From: an uncultured Planctomycetota bacterium
Lineage (GTDB): Bacteria; Planctomycetota; Phycisphaerae; UBA1845; UTPLA1
NCBI GenBank assembly: GCA_900696465.1
Contig: CAADGE010000027.1
Location: 62,001-126,000 of the forward strand
Reading direction: 5' to 3'
DNA length: 64,000 nucleotides
Each line of letters begins with the position of its first letter. The stretch's first letter is position 1. A program made the position numbers and the translations under genes. The notes under the pieces are model-generated. The model saw only the letters and a list, made by a program, of their open reading frames with translations. It was not told the origin of the DNA and did no database searches. Positions 1 to 8,205 of the stretch are shown here, in pieces.

Positions 1-314
1 ACACCGACGAGGGCGTCGATCTCCGGCACGGCTTCGAGCAGCCGCTGGCCGTCGCGCTGGACGAGGCAACCGGCGACGACGAGACGCTTGATCTCGCCGT
101 CACGTTTCTGTGCCGCAGCTTCCCTGAGGATTTCAATGGCTTCGTCGCGGGACGCTTCCAGGAAGCCGCAGGTGTTGACTACGACCACGTCGGCCGCGCC
201 TCCGTCGCCGACGATGCCGCAGCCGCTCTCGGCGAGCAGGCCGAGCATCTTCTCGGAGTCGACGAGATTTTTCGGGCAACCGAGCGAGATGAATGAGACG
301 GTCGGTGGGGGCAT
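1..314 (-). CDS. rimO: Ribosomal protein S12 methylthiotransferase RimO, N-terminal part (cut by window edge)
   Basis: This is the first ~104 residues of a methylthiotransferase; the rest lies beyond base 1. Translated from the ATG at 314 it begins MPPPTVSFISLGCPKNLVDS, and SLGCPKNLVDSE is the diagnostic RimO signature. MiaB has MGCQMN at this place. Two further cysteines of the N-terminal auxiliary [4Fe-4S] cluster are visible in VNTCGF and VAGCLVQ. RimO adds a methylthio group to an aspartate of ribosomal protein S12, using S-adenosylmethionine and two iron-sulfur clusters. The radical-SAM CxxxCxxC motif would lie outside the window. No good Shine-Dalgarno precedes the start. The complete miaB paralogue sits at 36958-38559, so both enzymes are encoded within about 38 kb. 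Confidence 0.93.
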   Translation of the reverse strand, partial: MPPPTVSFISLGCPKNLVDSEKMLGLLAESGCGIVGDGGAADVVVVNTCGFLEASRDEAIEILREAAAQKRDGEIKRLVVAGCLVQRDGQRLLEAVPEIDALVG

Positions 315-404
315 GGTGCGATGGTCCGGGCGATTTCGACGCAACAGGGCCATTATAGCGGCGGGCGGCTTATCCGGGCAGCGACGGCCTGCCGCGCTTG
401 GCGC

Positions 405-441
405 AATAAAAAAGGAACGCCGGAAAAGCCCGGCGTCCCTT
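405..441 (-). terminator. Rho-independent terminator of the PEP-CTERM gene
   Basis: Arms 412-423 and 430-441 pair over 12 positions with one A-C mismatch, around a six-base loop (424-429). On the minus strand the hairpin is followed by six T residues (408-413 read in reverse), some of which also pair in the base of the stem. It lies 33 bases past the stop codon of the gene at 474-1121 and is oriented correctly for it. Confidence 0.8.
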
Positions 442-473
442 GTAATATTGGCGAAGTCGGTTCGTTCGATGCG

Positions 474-1121
474 TCAGCAGGCGCGGCGGCGGCGGACCGC
501 GATCAGGCCGAGCGTGCAAAGCAGAAGACCCGCCGTGCCGGGCTCGGGGACAATCTTGTCGGTGCCGACCCAGCCGCTGTCATTGTCGTTAATGCCCTGC
601 ACGTGTGCAGCGGAGTAATAGGTACCCGCTCCACCGCCCTCGACGCTGGAGAAAGCGAAGGAACTGGCCGCGATCGTCTGCGGCGAGGTGATCATGTAGG
701 TGACGGAGTCGGTGCCGTTGAATCGATTCGGACCGGCGTTTGAAAAGGTAAAGCGGATGTCGAAGAGACCGTCGCCGTCGGCCTGGAAGGCGTTGACGCC
801 CCGGCTGATCGATGACGCGAGCGGGCCGCCGGACAGGTAATTGATGGTCAAGCTGAGCGGGTTCAGCATCGGGTCGAGATTGAAGTACCAGTTGCTGACG
901 AACTCGCTGGAGCTTTGCAGCAGACTCTCCATCTTCAACGAGACACCGCCGGGTACGTCGGTGAAGGTTGCGCGAAGCCACGGCGGAGTGCCGTTGGGCT
1001 GGGTCGCGCCGCTGAATTCGTAGCTGAGTTCGAAGATGATCGGTCCGGCCTGTGCAGGCACTGCCCATGTAGAGATGCCACAAAGACAGACCAGAATGAG
1101 AATCGCTTGGATATTCTTCAC
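474..1121 (-). CDS. PEP-CTERM sorted secreted protein
   Basis: This is a 215-residue exported protein. The chosen start is GTG at 1121, preceded by GGGAG about ten bases upstream; it puts a clean signal peptide (Lys-Asn, then ILILVCLCGI, ending in PAQA) at the N terminus. The frame is open further upstream to 1220, but that extension is basic and unlike a signal. The body is Ser/Thr/Asn-rich, as in extracellular beta-sandwich proteins. The C terminus carries the full PEP-CTERM sorting signal: VPEPGT, a hydrophobic helix (LLLCTLGLIAV) and RRRR. Such proteins are processed by an exosortase, which is not in this window. No known domain was recognised in the body, so only its destination can be stated. 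A strong terminator follows. Confidence 0.85.
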   Translation of the reverse strand: MKNIQAILILVCLCGISTWAVPAQAGPIIFELSYEFSGATQPNGTPPWLRATFTDVPGGVSLKMESLLQSSSEFVSNWYFNLDPMLNPLSLTINYLSGGPLASSISRGVNAFQADGDGLFDIRFTFSNAGPNRFNGTDSVTYMITSPQTIAASSFAFSSVEGGGAGTYYSAAHVQGINDNDSGWVGTDKIVPEPGTAGLLLCTLGLIAVRRRRAC

Positions 1122-1694
1122 TTTCTTTCGTCTCCCAGTTTTACGAAACGCTCGGCTTCGTTCGTATGCCAAATTTCTGCGGCCGATGCCTGAACCGAGG
1201 CCATCGGTCAGCAAGATCATTCACCACTCGTACTCGGTTGCGGATCAGTCTTCCCCCGCCCGAGAGCGCTAACTACTGAGTAGAAATGTATCAGAACGGA
1301 GTGACCTGATCAAGGGATTCGGACTGTATATTTTCCCCTATCACTTTTGTCAGGCGATACTTATCGATGGGTTTCGTCATCATTTTATGGGGCACACCAA
1401 TCCGTACCGTTATTTCGGCCATGGGGAGGATAACCCCGATAAAATGGTCGGGTTGTAGCGGTATAGGGATTATCTATTTTGTCAGATATGGAGTTCGTTC
1501 GGTCGACTCTTACGAGTATGCGTGGGTGAACAATATGAATAAGGCGACGTGATGCCCGCACTTCCTGCGAGATCTGCGCATGCGCCGGATGGTGCACGAT
1601 GCAGACGGGCGGGATGCCCGTACCACCCTGCGCAGCGAGTTCGCCGGCGATGGATGGACAGCAGTTGACGGTCGTGTTCCGAGGAGGCAGTTAC
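1122..1694. other. Intergenic region with an AT-rich core and one hairpin repeat copy
   Basis: 573 bases without a convincing gene, between the PEP-CTERM gene (minus) and the small membrane protein gene (plus). Roughly 1270-1550 is clearly richer in A+T than the surrounding coding DNA and contains several short imperfect palindromes, for example GGGGAGGATAACCCC. A hairpin repeat (see 1605-1625) lies near the right end. A 61-codon frame at 1367-1552 lacks a ribosome binding site and was not accepted. Confidence 0.6.
1605..1625. repeat. Dispersed intergenic hairpin repeat, copy 1
   Basis: ACGGGC (1605-1610) and GCCCGT (1616-1621) form a perfect six-base stem around a five-base loop, followed by ACCA. 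The core CGGGCGGGAYGCCCGTACCA (1606-1625) recurs at 22358-22377 with a single difference. Both copies are intergenic, which suggests a REP-like element rather than chance. Confidence 0.55.
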
Positions 1695-1889
1695 TTGAAA
1701 CGGGTACCGAATGACACGATGCCGATGCGCAGGCGGCTGCGTTTTCGCGGTGCGCGAATCGGTTACGTACTTTTCTGCCTGCTGCTGGGCGCCGTCGTTT
1801 ATTACGCTCTGCGCAAGCACGCGCCGCCGGAGTTCTGGGATGCGCTGCGTTCGACGTACATGCAACAGGAAGAGGAGGGCGGGCAGTGA
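1695..1889 (+). CDS. Small single-pass membrane protein upstream of cardiolipin synthase
   Basis: About 64 residues. The TTG at 1695 is chosen because GAGGAGG (1681-1687) lies at ideal spacing; an in-frame ATG at 1719 is possible. An Arg-rich N terminus (MRRRLRFRG) precedes one membrane segment (IGYVLFCLLLGAVVYYAL), then a soluble tail ending in an acidic EEEGG stretch. The positive-inside rule predicts a cytoplasmic N terminus. No family was recognised. It precedes the cardiolipin synthase gene by 166 bases on the same strand and may be co-transcribed, but no functional link is shown. The very good ribosome binding site is the main reason for calling it a gene. Confidence 0.6.
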   Translation: MKRVPNDTMPMRRRLRFRGARIGYVLFCLLLGAVVYYALRKHAPPEFWDALRSTYMQQEEEGGQ

Positions 1890-2055
1890 AGGATTTTTCA
1901 TCGGTCATTCGAAAAATCAGATCAGCTGCAACAACGCTATCACGGTGAGTCATAGACGTGCAAGACGCCCGCGCCACCCATCTTGAGGTTGATTCGTAGC
2001 CGAATCTCGCTTCGGGTGCCCAGATGCCTGTTCACGCTTGTGTTGAATTTGTCCA

Positions 2056-3528
2056 GTGCATCGGGTAGCACTGTCGCTGATGTTGGGCACGGTCTGGTCC
2101 ATCCTGTGGGCGGGGCATTATCTGGCCGCCCTTGTCGTCATCGAGCACATCCTGAGAAACCGACGTGATCCTCGTGGGATGCTGGCGTGGATCCTCGCCC
2201 TGCTGCTGCTGCCGATTGTGAGTCTGATTCTCTACCTGATGATCGGCTACATGCCGATCGAGCGGAAGGTCCGTCGTCGTCGTCGCCGCCGCCGGGTCAT
2301 CGAGCCGGAGCTGCTGAAGGCGACAAAGGCCGCGGTCGGTCCGTATGACGTGATGGACATGCCGGAACTGGACCCGGCGCAGCGGTCGATTCTCCGCATG
2401 TCCACTCGGCTGAGCGACAGCTATGTCACGCACGGCAACGCGGTGACGATTTACCACGACGCCGAAGCGTTGTTCCTGTCGATGAGTCTGGCGATCGAGT
2501 CGGCTCACTCGCACATCCACATGCAGTACTACATTTTCTCCGCGGACGAGACCGGTCGGGCGGTTCGCGATCTGCTCCTTCGCAAGGCGCGGGAGGGCGT
2601 GGAGGTTCGCCTGTTGCTGGATGCGGTCGGTTGCTGGCGGCTGCCGCGTTCGTTCGTACGGGAGATGGAGCGCGGGGGCATTCATGTAAAATTCTTCCTG
2701 CCGTGGGGGCTGACGCGGCGGCGGTTTCATGTGAACTGTCGGAATCACCGCAAGGCGATCGTGATCGACGGACAGGTGGGCTTCCTGGGCAGCCAGAACA
2801 TCGGCGACGAATACCTCGGTCGTCGTCGCAAATATGGTCCCTGGCGTGATACGCATCTGCGCGTTCGCGGGCCTGCGGTGACGCAGCTTCAGGAGGTCTT
2901 CGTCGAGGACTGGCACTTCGCCGCCGGGGAGGACCTGGCCTCGCAGCCGCGTTACTTCCCTGAGCCGCAGCTCGGCGGTGCGCAGATCGTGCAGATCATC
3001 CCCAGCGGGCCGGACCGTCGGTTGAACGTGATGCACCAACTGCTCTTCGCAGCAGTGTCGGATGCGCGGCACTCGATCACGCTGATCACGCCGTATTTCG
3101 TTCCGGACCGTCCGATGCTTCTGGCGCTGGAATCAGCGGCATACCGGGGGGTGAAGGTTCGTCTGATGCTGCCGGCACGGTCGGACCATCGCATCGTGCT
3201 GTGGGCGGCTCGAAGTTATTACCAGGAGCTGCTCGAATCCGGCGTGGAGCTTTACGAATACGAGGAGGGCATGCTGCACTCCAAGGTGGTCGTGGTCGAT
3301 CGGCGCTGGGCGATGGTCGGCTCGGCCAACATGGATGAGCGCAGTTTCCGGCTGAACTTCGAGTTGACCAGCATCCTCTATGATTCGGAGCTGGCGCAGG
3401 AGCTGCTCGCCGATTTTGACGAGCTGCGCGGCCGGGCCCGGCGGGTGACCGCGGAGGCGCTGCAATCGTGGACCTATCTGCAAACGCTTGCCGCGGGGGC
3501 ATCGCGGCTGGCGACGCCGCTGCTTTGA
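2056..3528 (+). CDS. cls: Cardiolipin synthase (phospholipase D superfamily)
   Basis: A 490-residue membrane enzyme that makes cardiolipin from phosphatidylglycerol. Two N-terminal membrane segments (about residues 5-25 and 38-60) precede a basic stretch (ERKVRRRRRRRR) and two phospholipase D domains. Each carries an HKD motif: HRKAIVID followed by GFLGSQNIGDEY near residue 230, and HSKVVVVD followed by MVGSANMDERS near residue 410. Length and order match bacterial Cls. The listed start is GTG; an ATG at 2080 is in frame, and neither has a clear Shine-Dalgarno. The Arg run after the second membrane segment is unusually long and may bind acidic lipids at the inner membrane face. Gene identity is secure; which Cls paralogue it represents is not. 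Confidence 0.92.
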   Translation: MHRVALSLMLGTVWSILWAGHYLAALVVIEHILRNRRDPRGMLAWILALLLLPIVSLILYLMIGYMPIERKVRRRRRRRRVIEPELLKATKAAVGPYDVMDMPELDPAQRSILRMSTRLSDSYVTHGNAVTIYHDAEALFLSMSLAIESAHSHIHMQYYIFSADETGRAVRDLLLRKAREGVEVRLLLDAVGCWRLPRSFVREMERGGIHVKFFLPWGLTRRRFHVNCRNHRKAIVIDGQVGFLGSQNIGDEYLGRRRKYGPWRDTHLRVRGPAVTQLQEVFVEDWHFAAGEDLASQPRYFPEPQLGGAQIVQIIPSGPDRRLNVMHQLLFAAVSDARHSITLITPYFVPDRPMLLALESAAYRGVKVRLMLPARSDHRIVLWAARSYYQELLESGVELYEYEEGMLHSKVVVVDRRWAMVGSANMDERSFRLNFELTSILYDSELAQELLADFDELRGRARRVTAEALQSWTYLQTLAAGASRLATPLL

Positions 3529-3608
3529 TGTTGCCGCCTTGTGATCGCTCCGGCTTGGCGGGGTGCAGGTCGAAGGTCGAAACGGTATAGAATGCGAGGA
3601 TGAGCGCG

Positions 3609-4649
3609 ATGAAGATCGACCTGCATACCCATATCCTCCCTGAGCGATGGCCGGACCTCGTGGAGAAGTTCGGCTATCCCGGGTGGGTGCGGCTGGATCA
3701 TCACGCGCCGTGCCGCGCGAAGATGATGATCGGCGATCGGGTCTTTCGCGAGATCGAGGACAACTGCTGGAGCCCGGCGCGACGGATCGAAGACTGTGAC
3801 CGCACGGGCGTAAGCGTGCAGGTGCTGTCGACGGTGCCGGTGCTTTTCAGCTACTGGGCGAAACCGGCCGATGCGCTGGAGCTTTCGCGCATCCTGAACG
3901 ATCACATCGCCGGCGTGGTGCGCGGGCAGCCGTCACGGTTCATCGGGCTGGGTACGGTGCCGCTGCAGGATCCCGATCTGGCCTGCCGTGAGCTGGAGCG
4001 CTGCGTGCGCGAGCTGGGTATGCCGGGCATCGAGATCGGTACGCACGTCGAGCCAAACACATTCACCGGTCGCAGCGAGCACTGGAACCTGAACGAGCCG
4101 GCGCTGCTGCCGGTTTTTCAAACGGCCGAGCGCCTGGGGGCGTGCATTTTTGTGCATCCGTGGGACATGGTGGGCAAGGAGCGGATGCCTAAGTACTGGC
4201 TGCCGTGGCTGGTGGGGATGCCGGCGGAGACCTCGCTTGCGATCTGTTCGATGATCTTTGGTGGCGTGTTCGAGCGGGTGCCGAAACTTCGGGTGGCATT
4301 TGCCCACGGCGGCGGGGCGTTTCCGTTCACGCTCGGCCGGATTGAACACGGCTGGAAAGTACGGCCGGACCTTTGTGCGGTGGATTGCAAGGTGAATCCG
4401 CGGGAGTATCTCGCCCGAGGTGACGGCCGACCTGCCCGCTTCTGGGTGGATTCACTGGTACACGACGCCGATGCGCTGCGGATGTTGATCCGACAATTCG
4501 GCGAGTCGCGAGTCTGCCTGGGGTCGGACTATCCCTTCCCGCTGGGTGAGAAGGAGCCGGGCCGGTTGATTGCGTCGATGCATGAGTTGGGCGCTGACGT
4601 GGTGGATCAGCTTCTAGGTGGGGCGGCAAGGGCCTTACTGGGCAGATAA
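3609..4649 (+). CDS. Amidohydrolase of the ACMSD family (aminocarboxymuconate-semialdehyde decarboxylase-like)
   Basis: A 346-residue TIM-barrel metalloenzyme. The metal ligands of the family are visible: DLHTHILP at the N terminus, HPWDM near residue 180, AHGGGAFP near 230 and GSDYPFPLGE near 300. The substrate-binding segment FREIEDNCWSP with following arginines is that of true ACMSD rather than a generic amidohydrolase. ACMSD decarboxylates 2-amino-3-carboxymuconate semialdehyde, diverting tryptophan or nitroaromatic catabolism away from quinolinate and NAD. No other gene of that pathway is nearby, so the physiological substrate is uncertain. ATG at 3609 has GAGG ten bases upstream; an in-frame ATG at 3600 is also possible. 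A TATAGAAT (3586-3593) just upstream could be a -10 element, which would make the leader very short. Confidence 0.85.
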   Translation: MKIDLHTHILPERWPDLVEKFGYPGWVRLDHHAPCRAKMMIGDRVFREIEDNCWSPARRIEDCDRTGVSVQVLSTVPVLFSYWAKPADALELSRILNDHIAGVVRGQPSRFIGLGTVPLQDPDLACRELERCVRELGMPGIEIGTHVEPNTFTGRSEHWNLNEPALLPVFQTAERLGACIFVHPWDMVGKERMPKYWLPWLVGMPAETSLAICSMIFGGVFERVPKLRVAFAHGGGAFPFTLGRIEHGWKVRPDLCAVDCKVNPREYLARGDGRPARFWVDSLVHDADALRMLIRQFGESRVCLGSDYPFPLGEKEPGRLIASMHELGADVVDQLLGGAARALLGR

Positions 4650-4691
4650 GCACGAGGCCCCGTGCAGTGGCCCGGCGGCGCGTATGCCGCC
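4650..4691. terminator. Two hairpins between convergent genes, possible terminator
   Basis: GCACG/CGTGC (4650-4654 with 4661-4665) and GGCGGC/GCCGCC (4674-4679 with 4686-4691) are perfect short stems between two convergent genes. Neither is followed by a T-run, so Rho-independent function is doubtful. Confidence 0.3.
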
Positions 4692-4743
4692 CGACGACTG
4701 CATGGGGCCATCGTGATCGATCAGATTCTGTCGGATGCCCGGG

Positions 4744-4854
4744 CTAGAAGCCGAAGTTGGTCCGGGTGATGTCGAACAGAACGCCGATGAAGCTGTTGAC
4801 CACAAAACTGGTGATATTGATGAACAGCCAGAAAATAACGTCGTTGAAAAGCAT
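4744..4854 (-). CDS. 36-residue hydrophobic microprotein
   Basis: A short frame starting at ATG 4854 with AAGGAG exactly six bases upstream and ending in TAG at 4744. The peptide begins MLFNDVIFWLFINITS and ends in DITRTNFGF. Residues 6-27 are almost wholly hydrophobic and would span or lie along a membrane; several Phe and Asn residues give it an amphipathic look. It follows the channel-like gene at 4980-5930 on the same strand by 125 bases, so it may be in the same transcript. No family was recognised. Evidence for translation is the ribosome binding site, the clean start and stop, and the composition, which differs from that of antisense frames in this GC-rich DNA. Confidence 0.6.
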   Translation of the reverse strand: MLFNDVIFWLFINITSFVVNSFIGVLFDITRTNFGF

Positions 4855-4979
4855 GTGTGACTCCTTACAAGTTTTTGTTTAACGCATGTCTCGGTATCTT
4901 CCGTCGGCGATGCCGGAGTGTTGAGACCCGGCATCCGACGGCGATGCCATCTCACTTCGAAACGCGGTTTCTCCCGCGA

Positions 4980-5930
4980 TCAGAATCGAATGCCGAAGCC
5001 CACGCTGCACTGGAAGTCCGGGGCCTGTTCATTGAGGCCGACCGATGCCCGAAGGTCCATCGACAGGTTGTCCGTCAGGAAGATGATCGGACCGCCGCTG
5101 AGGATGTGGGCACAGTCTTCGCTGCGATTGCCGGGGTACAGGCCGAGGTACTCCAGGTAGAGCTTGACGCGGTCGTGGACCTGATAGGCACCCGCGAGGG
5201 TCACGCCGTTCTGGAAGAACTGGCCGTTGGACCCGTCGTTGACCCGGGCGAAATATGAGCCGTATGCGGTGAACTCGTTCGTGATGGCGTAGTTCCAGGG
5301 GAACTTCACCTCGGGCACGACGTTGTTCGCTGACTTCGTATCACCGCCGGTGGGGACGTTCAGCGAGGTGATGACGGAGACGTTCGGCAGGCCCTCTTTG
5401 TCGCGGAGGACGGGCATCTTGAAGCCGAGGTTCAGATCGGTGCCGCTGTCATCGTGCCACTCCTTGGTGACACGGCGGCCGCCCCGCGATGTGATCTGGT
5501 CCTGGAGTTCTGTAAGTGAAGCGCCGTTCCACTTGGCGCGGAATTCGAGCCAGTCGGTCAGACCGGTTCGGAAGGCCAGTTCGGGGAAGGTGTGATCCCG
5601 GATTCGCCGCTTGCTCTCGCGGTCGTAGGTGAACTGATAACCGCCTTCGATCTGGAAGCGGCCTCGCGGCACGAGTGCGGCCGTGTCGGAGAAGGCAGGT
5701 CGATCGGTGGCGATGCGACCTTCGAGGGGGGCCGGCTCAGGAAAGATCCAGAAGCCGCTGCTACCGCTCGAAGTTTGCGTGCCAGAACCCTGGAGACTCA
5801 TCGGGTCGTCCTGTGGATCGGCCGGTGCCGCTCGCAGGTCATCCGACCAGTCGGGTCGCTCATCGCCGAACGCGACGAAAGGTGCGATCAGGAGAAACAG
5901 ACACGATGCCCAAACGATTCGATGCTTCAT
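4980..5930 (-). CDS. Outer-membrane transporter-like protein (MetA-pathway phenol-degradation family type)
   Basis: A 316-residue exported protein. After a signal peptide (MKHRIVWASCLFLLIAPFVAFG) comes a Pro/Ser-rich spacer and then a beta-rich region beginning RIATDRPAFSDTAALVPRG. The pattern of a TDRP motif, long amphipathic strands, SLNVPTGGD and a C terminus ending in an aromatic residue (FGIRF) fits the Phenol_MetA_deg group of barrel-like outer-membrane proteins. The family name reflects early members; a substrate cannot be inferred. ATG 5930 is preferred over the in-frame ATG at 5951 because it gives a compact signal peptide. A weak TTGACA/TTCTAC pair at 6174-6146 on this strand could be its promoter. 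Confidence 0.75.
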   Translation of the reverse strand: MKHRIVWASCLFLLIAPFVAFGDERPDWSDDLRAAPADPQDDPMSLQGSGTQTSSGSSGFWIFPEPAPLEGRIATDRPAFSDTAALVPRGRFQIEGGYQFTYDRESKRRIRDHTFPELAFRTGLTDWLEFRAKWNGASLTELQDQITSRGGRRVTKEWHDDSGTDLNLGFKMPVLRDKEGLPNVSVITSLNVPTGGDTKSANNVVPEVKFPWNYAITNEFTAYGSYFARVNDGSNGQFFQNGVTLAGAYQVHDRVKLYLEYLGLYPGNRSEDCAHILSGGPIIFLTDNLSMDLRASVGLNEQAPDFQCSVGFGIRF

Positions 5931-6276
5931 GTTGACCTGTCCGCCTTTCATATTCGCGCAGGTTCTTTGCCTGTTCGATTCAACCGCGCGGCAACCCTGC
6001 CTCGGTGCGGTTCGCGTGCTTCCATGCGCGTCTGAATCGCCGTTAAGTGGGTTGAAATGCTTCTTCTTGAACGCGACCCGCCGGACGGCTGGGTCGTTCC
6101 ACTCGGCTCCGATCGTCGGGTACGGCGATACCCGGCGGCGGGAAAGTAGAACGGAGGTAGTGGTAGGGTGTCAAGCAAAAATCAATGCGCGACGTAGCAA
6201 ATCTGCAACGATTTGCTCGGAAAATGTTATCGGACAATATCGCTGCTGATTGGTTGCAGCCAGCACCGAAGCGCGA
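5931..6276. other. Intergenic region, possible weak promoter
   Basis: 346 bases without a gene. The stretch 6165-6245 is relatively AT-rich. On the minus strand TTGACA (6174-6169) and TTCTAC (6151-6146) are 17 bases apart, a -35 with a poor -10, pointing towards the channel-like gene. Nothing else was recognised. Confidence 0.4.
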
Positions 6277-6996
6277 TTAGTTAGCAGACGTCATTCCGTA
6301 CGTGGCGGCGGAGACCGGGCCGAGTTTCATACGGATGCCCTGCTGGATGGCCACGACTCGGGCTCGATTCTCACGGGCTTCGAAGGTGCCGGACAGACGG
6401 CACGGGCCGAAGAGATCGACGGGCGCGCCGACGGTGCGTACCGGGTAGAGCGAGGAGGATTCGACGAGGCCGGTCAGCGTCCTGCCGTCGCGTGACCGCT
6501 TGAACGAGACGAAGCCGGCGCCTTCGTAACTGATTATTTCTCTGCCCGCGGTGAGGCAATACTGGATGTTGGCATTGGTCTGGCTGCTTTCGGCGTGGGT
6601 TCGGCCGGGCTGGGCTCGCCAGAAAACCTCAATCAGCAGGGTTTGTGACATGCGAATGGGTACGCAGGGTGTGGCCGTATCCTGCTGGTCGTCGTCGGCG
6701 GGAGCATCTCCTGTTGGCGTATCGTCCGGCAAGACATAGTTCGGGGCGATCTCGAAGGCCAACGACCAGTTGTGGTCGGCTGCGATGAAGAAGTGGCCGG
6801 TCTCGAAGGATTCGGTATAGACCTGTGACTGCGGGCCGTCCTTGAAGGAGAGAATCTCGAATCGGGTGCCCTTTGCCTGGCACCCGATGAGCAGAGCCAG
6901 TGTCAGCAGCAGCCCGACAGATGGGATGCGCGAAGTCGCCGACGTGCAGGGGCGGCGCGGTGCGGCGCTGCGAGAAGAATCACATGTCCGCGGCAT
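6277..6996 (-). CDS. Predicted lipoprotein, unknown function
   Basis: A 239-residue protein starting at ATG 6996. Its start lies inside the end of the amidohydrolase gene (17-base overlap), and the two genes probably show translational coupling. A basic N-terminal region of about 30 residues leads into a hydrophobic core and lipobox (LTLALLIGC), so it should be lipidated on Cys and exported. The mature part includes an acidic PTGDAPADDDQQD linker and a C-terminal region without recognised domain. The long N-region before the hydrophobic core is unusual; no alternative start was found closer to it. Function is unknown; coupling suggests a role alongside the hydrolase. Confidence 0.7.
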   Translation of the reverse strand: MPRTCDSSRSAAPRRPCTSATSRIPSVGLLLTLALLIGCQAKGTRFEILSFKDGPQSQVYTESFETGHFFIAADHNWSLAFEIAPNYVLPDDTPTGDAPADDDQQDTATPCVPIRMSQTLLIEVFWRAQPGRTHAESSQTNANIQYCLTAGREIISYEGAGFVSFKRSRDGRTLTGLVESSSLYPVRTVGAPVDLFGPCRLSGTFEARENRARVVAIQQGIRMKLGPVSAATYGMTSAN

Positions 6997-7900
6997 CGAG
7001 GAACTCACTTTGAGAAGCGGCCGGTCTTGGCTGCGCAGCGGCGATGCCCAGCAGGCCCAGTGTGTCTCGCTCGACGATGGCGGCGAGCTGGGTGCGCGGC
7101 ACGGTCGGCAGGTTTGTGCCGGTGACGAGCTGGTTGATCCGGTATAGCGATTCGATCGCGGCCGTGGCCGAGGTGTAGGGGAAGTCGCTGCCGAAGAGCA
7201 GTTTGTCGATGACACCGTACTGGCAGGCCGACATGAGGGCGTTGTATGCCTGCCAGGGTCGGTGCAGCAGCGAGCTGATATCGGCGTAGATGTTCGGGTG
7301 CTTTCCGAGCAGCACAATGCACTCATCGACCCACGGATAGCCCATGTGAGAGATGACCAGCTTGAGCTGCGGCAGTTCGCGGGCTACTTCGTCGAGGAGC
7401 ACCGGGCGGGCGAATTCCATCTTGCTGGCGACTCGAAAATGGCCGTGGTCCACCAGGACCGGCATGCCCATGCGAGCGGCTTCAGCAAAGACCTGCATGG
7501 CGCGGCTGTCGGCAGGGTGGAAATCCTGCGCGGCCGGAGAGACGGTGATGGCCTTCATGCCGAGCTTGTCGTGGGCCAGCTCGAGTTCGGCGAGCGCTTC
7601 TTCGAGATTCGTCGGGTCGATTCCAGCGACGCCGATCAGCTTGTCGGGGTGTCGCCGTACATAGCTGGAGACCAGGGCGGTCGGAATCTCGATGCCCAGG
7701 TAGCGACTCTTGAAGGAGAGGACAAAGCTCTTGTCGACCGGTTCGCTGGCGCGGAAGTGGCATTCCATCGAGGCATCGGGCCAGCGGTCGCTGTCGGTCC
7801 GAGGGCGGAGGCCACGCAGGCCGCCATCGCGTAGCTCCTTGTCTGAAAGACCGAGCTGGTCGGGGGATTCCCAGATGTGCGTATGGCAATCTACAATCAT
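6980..7900 (-). CDS. Metal-dependent amidohydrolase (amidohydrolase 2 family)
   Basis: A 306-residue TIM-barrel hydrolase. ATG 7900 is chosen because the product then begins MIVDCHTHIWE, carrying the HxH metal motif at the very N terminus as usual, with AGGA nine bases upstream; the frame is open to 8188, but that extension is low-complexity and lies over the divergent promoter. Other family marks are VDHGHFR, LVISHMGYPWVDE (metal His) and LLFGSDFPY (catalytic Asp). It belongs to the COG2159 group, as does the ACMSD-like enzyme at 3609-4649, but lacks the ACMSD arginine segment. The substrate is unknown. It is followed by, and overlaps, the lipoprotein gene. Confidence 0.85.
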   Translation of the reverse strand: MIVDCHTHIWESPDQLGLSDKELRDGGLRGLRPRTDSDRWPDASMECHFRASEPVDKSFVLSFKSRYLGIEIPTALVSSYVRRHPDKLIGVAGIDPTNLEEALAELELAHDKLGMKAITVSPAAQDFHPADSRAMQVFAEAARMGMPVLVDHGHFRVASKMEFARPVLLDEVARELPQLKLVISHMGYPWVDECIVLLGKHPNIYADISSLLHRPWQAYNALMSACQYGVIDKLLFGSDFPYTSATAAIESLYRINQLVTGTNLPTVPRTQLAAIVERDTLGLLGIAAAQPRPAASQSEFLDAADM

Positions 7901-8205
7901 GTCGTTGAGTCCTGTTGTGAATCGTTTCCTATCTATCGCGGGAGTGTAATGGTTTTTTCGGTCGCACGGGAGGCAGAGGGGTGAAATGGGGCGGTCCGCA
8001 GTTCCAATAATTCTGCCGCTTGGACGCTCGCGGGGATTGACTCCGGAGACCATGGACTGGTAAGATGAGTGGTAGCTAGAGGTTGGGGAAGAGCCGACCC
8101 GACGATTTGTTTTTTTGCGCCACGAGGCACAGCGGATCGCTGCCGACAGCGGTTCCGCAGGTGCAGGTGGTGCAGTGTATTTGCGCATTCTGGAAGGGAG
8201 AAAGC
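7901..8205. other. Divergent intergenic region
   Basis: 305 bases between the amidohydrolase (minus) and the PEP-CTERM gene (plus). It contains the plus-strand promoter listed at 8037-8066 and the ribosome binding site GGAAGGGAG (8192-8200). No further structure was recognised. Confidence 0.5.
8037..8066 (+). promoter_or_regulatory. Predicted sigma-70-type promoter
   Basis: TTGACT (8037-8042) and TAAGAT (8061-8066) are separated by 18 bases, giving a predicted transcript start near 8073 and a leader of about 130 bases before the PEP-CTERM gene. Confidence 0.45.

Noticed and set aside
1367-1552. 61-codon hydrophobic frame in the AT-rich island
   Set aside because: No Shine-Dalgarno, odd residue use, and AT-rich DNA produces such frames readily.
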